Source: Gemmatimonadota bacterium
GTDB lineage: Bacteria; Gemmatimonadota; Gemmatimonadetes; Longimicrobiales; Gaopeijiaceae
Reading direction: 5' to 3'
NCBI GenBank assembly: GCA_022823145.1
Contig: JAJDXS010000030.1
Coordinates: forward strand, 123,021 to 187,020
Length of the DNA stretch: 64,000 bases
Position numbers and translations under genes: made by a program. Positions within the stretch are counted from its first letter, which is position 1, and every line of letters begins with the position of its first letter. The notes beneath the pieces are model-generated. The model was not told the origin of the DNA, did not search any database, and was given only the letters and a program-made list of their open reading frames with translations. This document shows, in pieces, positions 62,804-64,000 of this stretch.

Positions 62804-63523
62804 GTGCCTCCGGGCAGTGACGGGTCGGACCGGTCATCGCAGCCCCACGACCCCAAATGCACCGCGTCCCGAAGCGACCTGGCCCGGCGACTTCGCCTGA
62901 TCGTGATCACCGATCGCGCGCTGGCTGCGCCCAGGGACCTCCTGGACGTGACCACAGAGGCACTCCGGGCGGGAGCCCCGGCCGTGCAGTTGCGTGAGAA
63001 GCATCTCCCTCCAGGTGAAGTGACCCCCGTGGCTCGTCGTCTTCGGGCAGCTGTACACGCCGCTGGAGCCCTCTTCTTCGTCAACGATCGCCTCGACCTT
63101 GCGCTGGCGGTGGGTGCCGACGGCGTGCACCTGGGCCCGGAGGATCTCCCCGTTTCGGCAGCTCGCCGGATGGCGCCTCCGGGCTTCCTGATCGGCTACT
63201 CCGCCGACCAGCCGGCCGCGGCTGCCGCGGCGATAGACGCAGGGGCCGACTACGTGGGATGCGGCGCAGTGTTTGCCACCCGAACCAAGGCTGAGGCCGG
63301 CGATGTCATCGGCCTCTCCCGCCTGGCTGCGGTCGTGCGGTCCGCCGATGCTCCAGTGGTCGGGATCGGGGGGATCACCGCGGACCGTGCGCCCGCCATC
63401 CTTGGCACCGGAGCCGCCGGCATTGCCGTGGTAAGCGCCGTGATGGGCGCCCGCAATCCCGCGAAGGCCGTGCGAGCGCTTCTGCAGGCGGCACCCCTTC
63501 AATCCCGGAAGCCGAAAACATGA
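62804..63523 (+). CDS. thiE: thiamine-phosphate synthase ThiE
   Basis: A 239-residue TIM-barrel enzyme joining the pyrimidine and thiazole parts of thiamine. 'LIVITDR', 'QLREKHLPPGEV', 'FVNDRLDLALAVGADGVHLGPEDLP', 'GCGAVFATRTKAEAG' and the final 'GIAVVSAVMGA' phosphate loop are all present. GTG 62804 is preferred; ATG 62750 overlaps mltG and adds residues not found in the family. A terminator hairpin follows directly. Confidence 0.9.
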   Translation: MPPGSDGSDRSSQPHDPKCTASRSDLARRLRLIVITDRALAAPRDLLDVTTEALRAGAPAVQLREKHLPPGEVTPVARRLRAAVHAAGALFFVNDRLDLALAVGADGVHLGPEDLPVSAARRMAPPGFLIGYSADQPAAAAAAIDAGADYVGCGAVFATRTKAEAGDVIGLSRLAAVVRSADAPVVGIGGITADRAPAILGTGAAGIAVVSAVMGARNPAKAVRALLQAAPLQSRKPKT

Positions 63524-63563
63524 ACGCCCTGCCCGGGGATACCGCTTCCCGGACAGGGCGTTC
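63522..63563. terminator. strong bidirectional terminator hairpin
   Basis: Arms 63522-63537 and 63548-63563 form a 15-16-base, nearly perfect GC-rich stem (GAACGCCCTG...CAGGGCGTTC) starting at the thiE stop codon. On the minus strand it is followed by TTTT, so it can end the rRNA operon; it also serves thiE. Confidence 0.75.
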
Positions 63564-63573
63564 GCAAGGCAGG

Positions 63574-63686
<113 letters not shown>

Positions 63687-63749
63687 GCCAACTTCGAAGG
63701 GCAGAAGGAAGTACAGAGCCTCGTACGTGCTGGAATCGTGGAGGAGGAT

Positions 63750-64000
<251 letters not shown>

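Overview
The window is a gene-dense, GC-rich bacterial chromosome segment with no sign of phage, transposon or CRISPR. The mix of genes fits the Gemmatimonadota best (inference, not proven). It carries a full 14-gene respiratory complex I operon, a bacillithiol-type deacetylase, TonB plug-domain proteins, an ECF sigma factor next to an anti-sigma/TonB hybrid, many secreted lipoproteins, and frequent GTG/TTG starts with 4-base gene overlaps.

Layout. 1-2701 (minus): 5' part of a very large membrane sensor protein cut by the window edge. 2774-9898 (plus): a secreted protein, a TolC/HlyD/FtsX-type efflux set with two permeases and no ATPase, then bshB1. 10016-12243 (minus): a lipoprotein with a beta-propeller and a thioredoxin-like domain, followed by two tiny secreted Cys-rich peptides that share a C-terminal signature; this is the best candidate for an undescribed system. 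12444-28372 (minus): phosphomannomutase and nuoA-N, with a good promoter and a Rex-like operator in the nuoA leader. 28697-32570: dcd, FKBP, amidohydrolase, secreted protein. 32639-35760 (minus): malate dehydrogenase, moaA-moaE-moaD and an HU/IHF protein. 35866-38325: carA, an RNase H homologue missing two catalytic acids, lipB.

38347-60584 is an almost unbroken minus-strand run. In transcription order it holds icd, pepA, a TonB-type receptor, yicC-gmk-rpoZ-coaBC, a family 4 uracil-DNA glycosylase, dnaB, ispD, tsaC, an arginine-phosphatase-like protein, aroE, comF, gap, a sigma/anti-sigma pair, pgk-tpiA-secG, and a 2-oxoacid dehydrogenase complex (E1alpha with a degraded thiamine-diphosphate motif, E1beta, E2) ending in lipB. 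60809-63523 (plus): a stand-alone TonB plug protein, ruvX, mltG and thiE. The right end holds the 5S rRNA and the 3' end of 23S rRNA on the minus strand.

Functional links: icd, mdh, the 2-oxoacid dehydrogenase, glycolysis (gap/pgk/tpiA) and complex I form a central-carbon and respiratory block. The Rex-like site in front of nuoA would tie complex I to the NADH/NAD+ ratio. LipB would octanoylate the neighbouring E2. The propeller/thioredoxin lipoprotein could oxidise or anchor the Cys-rich peptides made downstream of it.
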